Assembly: GCA_019915015.1 (NCBI GenBank)
Contig: JAHBBC010000003.1
Coordinates: 682,001 to 746,000, forward strand
Direction of reading: 5' to 3'
From: Auriscalpium vulgare
Lineage: Eukaryota > Basidiomycota > Agaricomycetes > Russulales > Auriscalpiaceae
Length of the DNA: 64,000 nucleotides
The notes beneath the pieces are model-generated. The model saw only the letters and a program-made list of their open reading frames with translations, ran no database searches and was not told the origin of the DNA. This document shows, in pieces, positions 61,848 to 64,000 of this stretch (position 1 is the stretch's first letter; each line of letters starts with the position of its first letter). The translations under genes were made by a program, and so were the position numbers.

Positions 61848-63401
61848 ATGCAGTGCAAGATCTTCACGGCTGCTGTCTTTGCGAGCACTCTCGTCGCCGT
61901 TTCTTTCGGCCATGACGATCATGACGAACTCCAGATGCCGCTGGATTATGTCCGATATCCATACCAAGCTACCTATCCTGGTGACAATGAAGGTACAGAG
62001 ACACTTGTCAAGAGTGATGACCACGTCTGACCTCTTCTGACCTACTACTCAGTTACCGCTGATTCGATCTTTTCTGGAATCACAACGTTCGCAAAACTGC
62101 CTTGGGTGAAATGCCTCACGCAGAGAAGAGCACGGCTTTCGATATCGCGTTCATCGGGGCTCCTTTTGTGAGTGAACGTCTCACTATCAAGACACAAGTT
62201 TTGAGTTGGACACAGGACACTGGAACCTCGTATCGCCCCGGAGCTCGCTTCGGCCCGGCGGGTATTCGCTCAGGATCACGCAGGCTCACTCTATATGGCG
62301 GCTACAACGTACCTCTTGAAGTGAACCCATTCTTGTCTGGCCTCAAGATCGTCGACTGCGGTGACATCCCGGTCACCCCCTACGACAATCAATACGCGAT
62401 CAGACAGATCGAGAACGGCCACAAGGAGCTGCTGCATCGTACAACATTCTCCCCGCTCGGCAATGACTCCCTCACCGGAGAGCCTCTTATCCCGCTTTCC
62501 TCTGATGGCAAAAACCACCCCCGCATCATCACTCTCGGCGGAGACCACACAATTGTATTACCTTTGCTGCGATCCATTTACTCCGCCTATGGCAAGATTT
62601 CTGTCATTCACTTCGATTCGCACCTCGACACATGGAAGCCGTCCGTTTTCGGCGGTGCCCCATCCTCCCAGGCAGCTATCAACCATGGCACGTACTTCTA
62701 CTGGGCTAGCCAGGAAGGTCTCATAAAGACGGGAGCTCCATCGCAAGTGCACCTTCCCTTTCGTCGCGCACTCTCGACTCGAGAGTGAGGCACCAGAGCT
62801 TATGGATCCTAGTGACTGTTTTTCTGGCTTTTAGCATGGCGCCATCCGCACAACTTTGTCCGGTCCCGCGGATTATGTGAACGACGACGAGTCTGGTTTC
62901 CAACGCATAGAGGCACGAGAAATCGATACCATCGGTAAGCGCAGCTCGCCTTCCCTGGTCTGCATGCCTACTGATTCTCTTAGGCACCACTGGTATCATC
63001 AAGAAGATTAGGGAAACTGTTGGCGATGAGCCGGTCTACTTGTCGATCGATGTGAGCACCATGTATCTCATCTCATGTATATGATTTGTGCGAACATCAT
63101 GCAGATCGATTCGATCGACCCGGCGTTTGCTCCGGCGACTGGCACACCTGAGACGGGTGGCTGGTCAACCCGAGAGCTGCGAACCATCCTCAGGGGCCTT
63201 GACGGACTCCATATAGTGTCCGCAGATATTGTCGAAGTTGCCCCTGCGTACGACACCAATGCCGAGCTTACCACAATGGCTGCTGCAGATGTGCGTCCAT
63301 CAGTTTTGCAGTGTCTCCTGTATCTCACGCAATCATTGTAGGTTCTCTTCGAAGTCCTGAGCGTTATGGCGAAGACGCCTCTGGGAAAGGTGGCGAAGTA
63401 A
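61848..63401 (+). CDS. Agmatinase/guanidinobutyrase-type ureohydrolase with one frameshift
   Basis: Binuclear manganese hydrolase that splits urea from agmatine or guanidino acids. Seven exons: 61848-61992, 62053-62167, 62216-62746, 62835-62934, 62984-63051, 63105-63290 and 63342-63401. They sum to 1205 nt, one short of a multiple of three: in exon 2 the conserved FSGITTFAKLPWVKCL (frame 1) and AFDIAFIGAPF (next frame) are shifted by -1 near 62116-62125, with no intron between. Apart from this the gene is complete (~401 residues): DTGTSYRPGARFGPAGIR, metal ligands in GGDHTIVLP, HFDSHLDTW (D-x-H-x-D) and IDIDSIDPAFAPATGTPE (D-x-D). The protein opens with a signal-peptide-like MQCKIFTAAVFASTLVAVSFG, a feature of fungal agmatinase paralogues predicted to be secreted. 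The lesion is either a base error or a disabling mutation. Confidence 0.85.
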
Positions 63402-63641
63402 GGCTGTGTCTGCGAATGGACTTCCAGATGCTTCTCCGATGCTTGCATCGTTATGCGGACTGTAGCTCCTTCATTTTGTGCCAGTACTGGGGCATACTTG
63501 ACGTCGTGCAATAGCAGCGACAAGTCCTAACCCTAGACCAGGGGCATGACTTAGCCGTAGACTAGACAATGCCCAGTGTGCACAGGCCTTAAGCTCGAGC
63601 CAGCGGCTGAGGCGAACAAAGACACTGCCAACAGGTCAGGC

Positions 63642-63649
63642 TATATAAA
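63642..63649 (+). promoter_or_regulatory. TATA box of the IWR1 gene
   Basis: TATATAAA 46 nt upstream of the ATG. Confidence 0.5.
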
Positions 63650-63695
63650 GAGGCCTCGCCTGCCGCATTTTGCAGACACCGCTGTCCTCGCCACC

Positions 63696-63950
63696 ATGCA
63701 GGCTGACCAGTCAAACGCCAGCCAGGCCTACACAATCCTCCGCATCAAGCGCAAACGCAACGAGGAGCCTCTCGATGCCCTTGGCATGTCAAGACGCCAT
63801 CGTGTCGTCTCCATCAACTGAACTATTCGTGCAGTGATCGAATCCCGGGTGCGCAGGAAGAAGTCACGCGGTGGTCTCGACGTCTTCCAGTTTGCCGAGA
63901 CCGTCGGGCCAGAGGCATGGAAGGACCAGCAGCAGACGCGTCATTTGCAG
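63696..63950 (+). CDS. IWR1: IWR1-like RNA polymerase II nuclear import factor (first two exons)
   Basis: Iwr1 binds assembled RNA polymerase II and carries its import signal into the nucleus. Exon 1 (63696-63783) and exon 2 (63835-63950) join in frame; the next donor GTGCGT is at 63951 and the rest lies beyond the window. The N-terminus AYTILRIKRKRNEEPLDAL, then VIESRVRRKKSRGGLDVFQF, is the diagnostic start of the fungal family, with the bipartite basic nuclear signal. Intron 1 has a GC donor (GCATGT at 63784); with a GT reading no nearby site keeps the frame. Confidence 0.85.
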
Positions 63951-64000
63951 GTGCGTAGCTTCCAACGTCTTCCAGGCCGTAGAACATAACTTTCGCGGCG

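Overview
The window is nuclear DNA from a filamentous basidiomycete, most likely an agaricomycete. Three things point there: genes broken by many 45-65 nt introns, a DUF6593 protein, and the F-box-like and BTB families typical of mushroom-forming fungi. I rebuilt exons by hand. For almost every gene below, the spliced exon lengths sum to a multiple of three and join conserved motifs in frame, which is the main evidence for the models. About 124 introns were placed; five of them use a GC donor instead of GT.

Layout, left to right. 1-5.2 kb: the tail of a GPI-anchored surface protein, a DUF6593 gene and gene-poor DNA. 5.2-14.3 kb: RVB1 (AAA+ chromatin-remodelling helicase), then a divergent carbohydrate-enzyme pair, a secreted GH92 alpha-mannosidase (minus) and a secreted GH3 glycosidase (plus), sharing an ~820 bp spacer. 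14.3-24.1 kb: a short tandem repeat, a PHO80/PCL-type cyclin, a poorly resolved minus-strand gene, a GNAT acetyltransferase, an NmrA-like dehydrogenase-fold protein and an F-box-like protein. 24.6-36.1 kb: an ArfGAP (GLO3 type), an intron-containing tRNA-Thr(CGU), a secreted S10 serine carboxypeptidase, a 1308-residue BCAS3-family WD40 protein and a secreted ferritin-like (RDS1-type) protein. 36.1-45.2 kb: a 1.7 kb very GC-rich island, a GATA-like zinc-finger protein, a second F-box-like protein related to the first, and an MFS transporter. 45.2-56.7 kb: a second GNAT, a chitin synthase, a BTB protein and the 51 kDa flavoprotein of complex I (NDUFV1/NUO51). 56.8-64 kb: an AFG2/DRG1-type double AAA ATPase whose N-terminal half is out of frame at several points, an unresolved membrane-protein region, an agmatinase-type ureohydrolase with one frameshift, and the start of IWR1.

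This is not a gene cluster with a single purpose. Housekeeping genes (RVB1, ArfGAP, BCAS3, NDUFV1, AFG2, IWR1) lie among secreted or wall-acting enzymes (GH92, GH3, carboxypeptidase, RDS1-like, chitin synthase). I found no convincing transposon and no obviously new multi-gene system. The points most worth checking are the frame lesions in AFG2 and the agmatinase, the GC-AG introns, exons as short as 8 nt, and the GATA-like finger with an extended loop.
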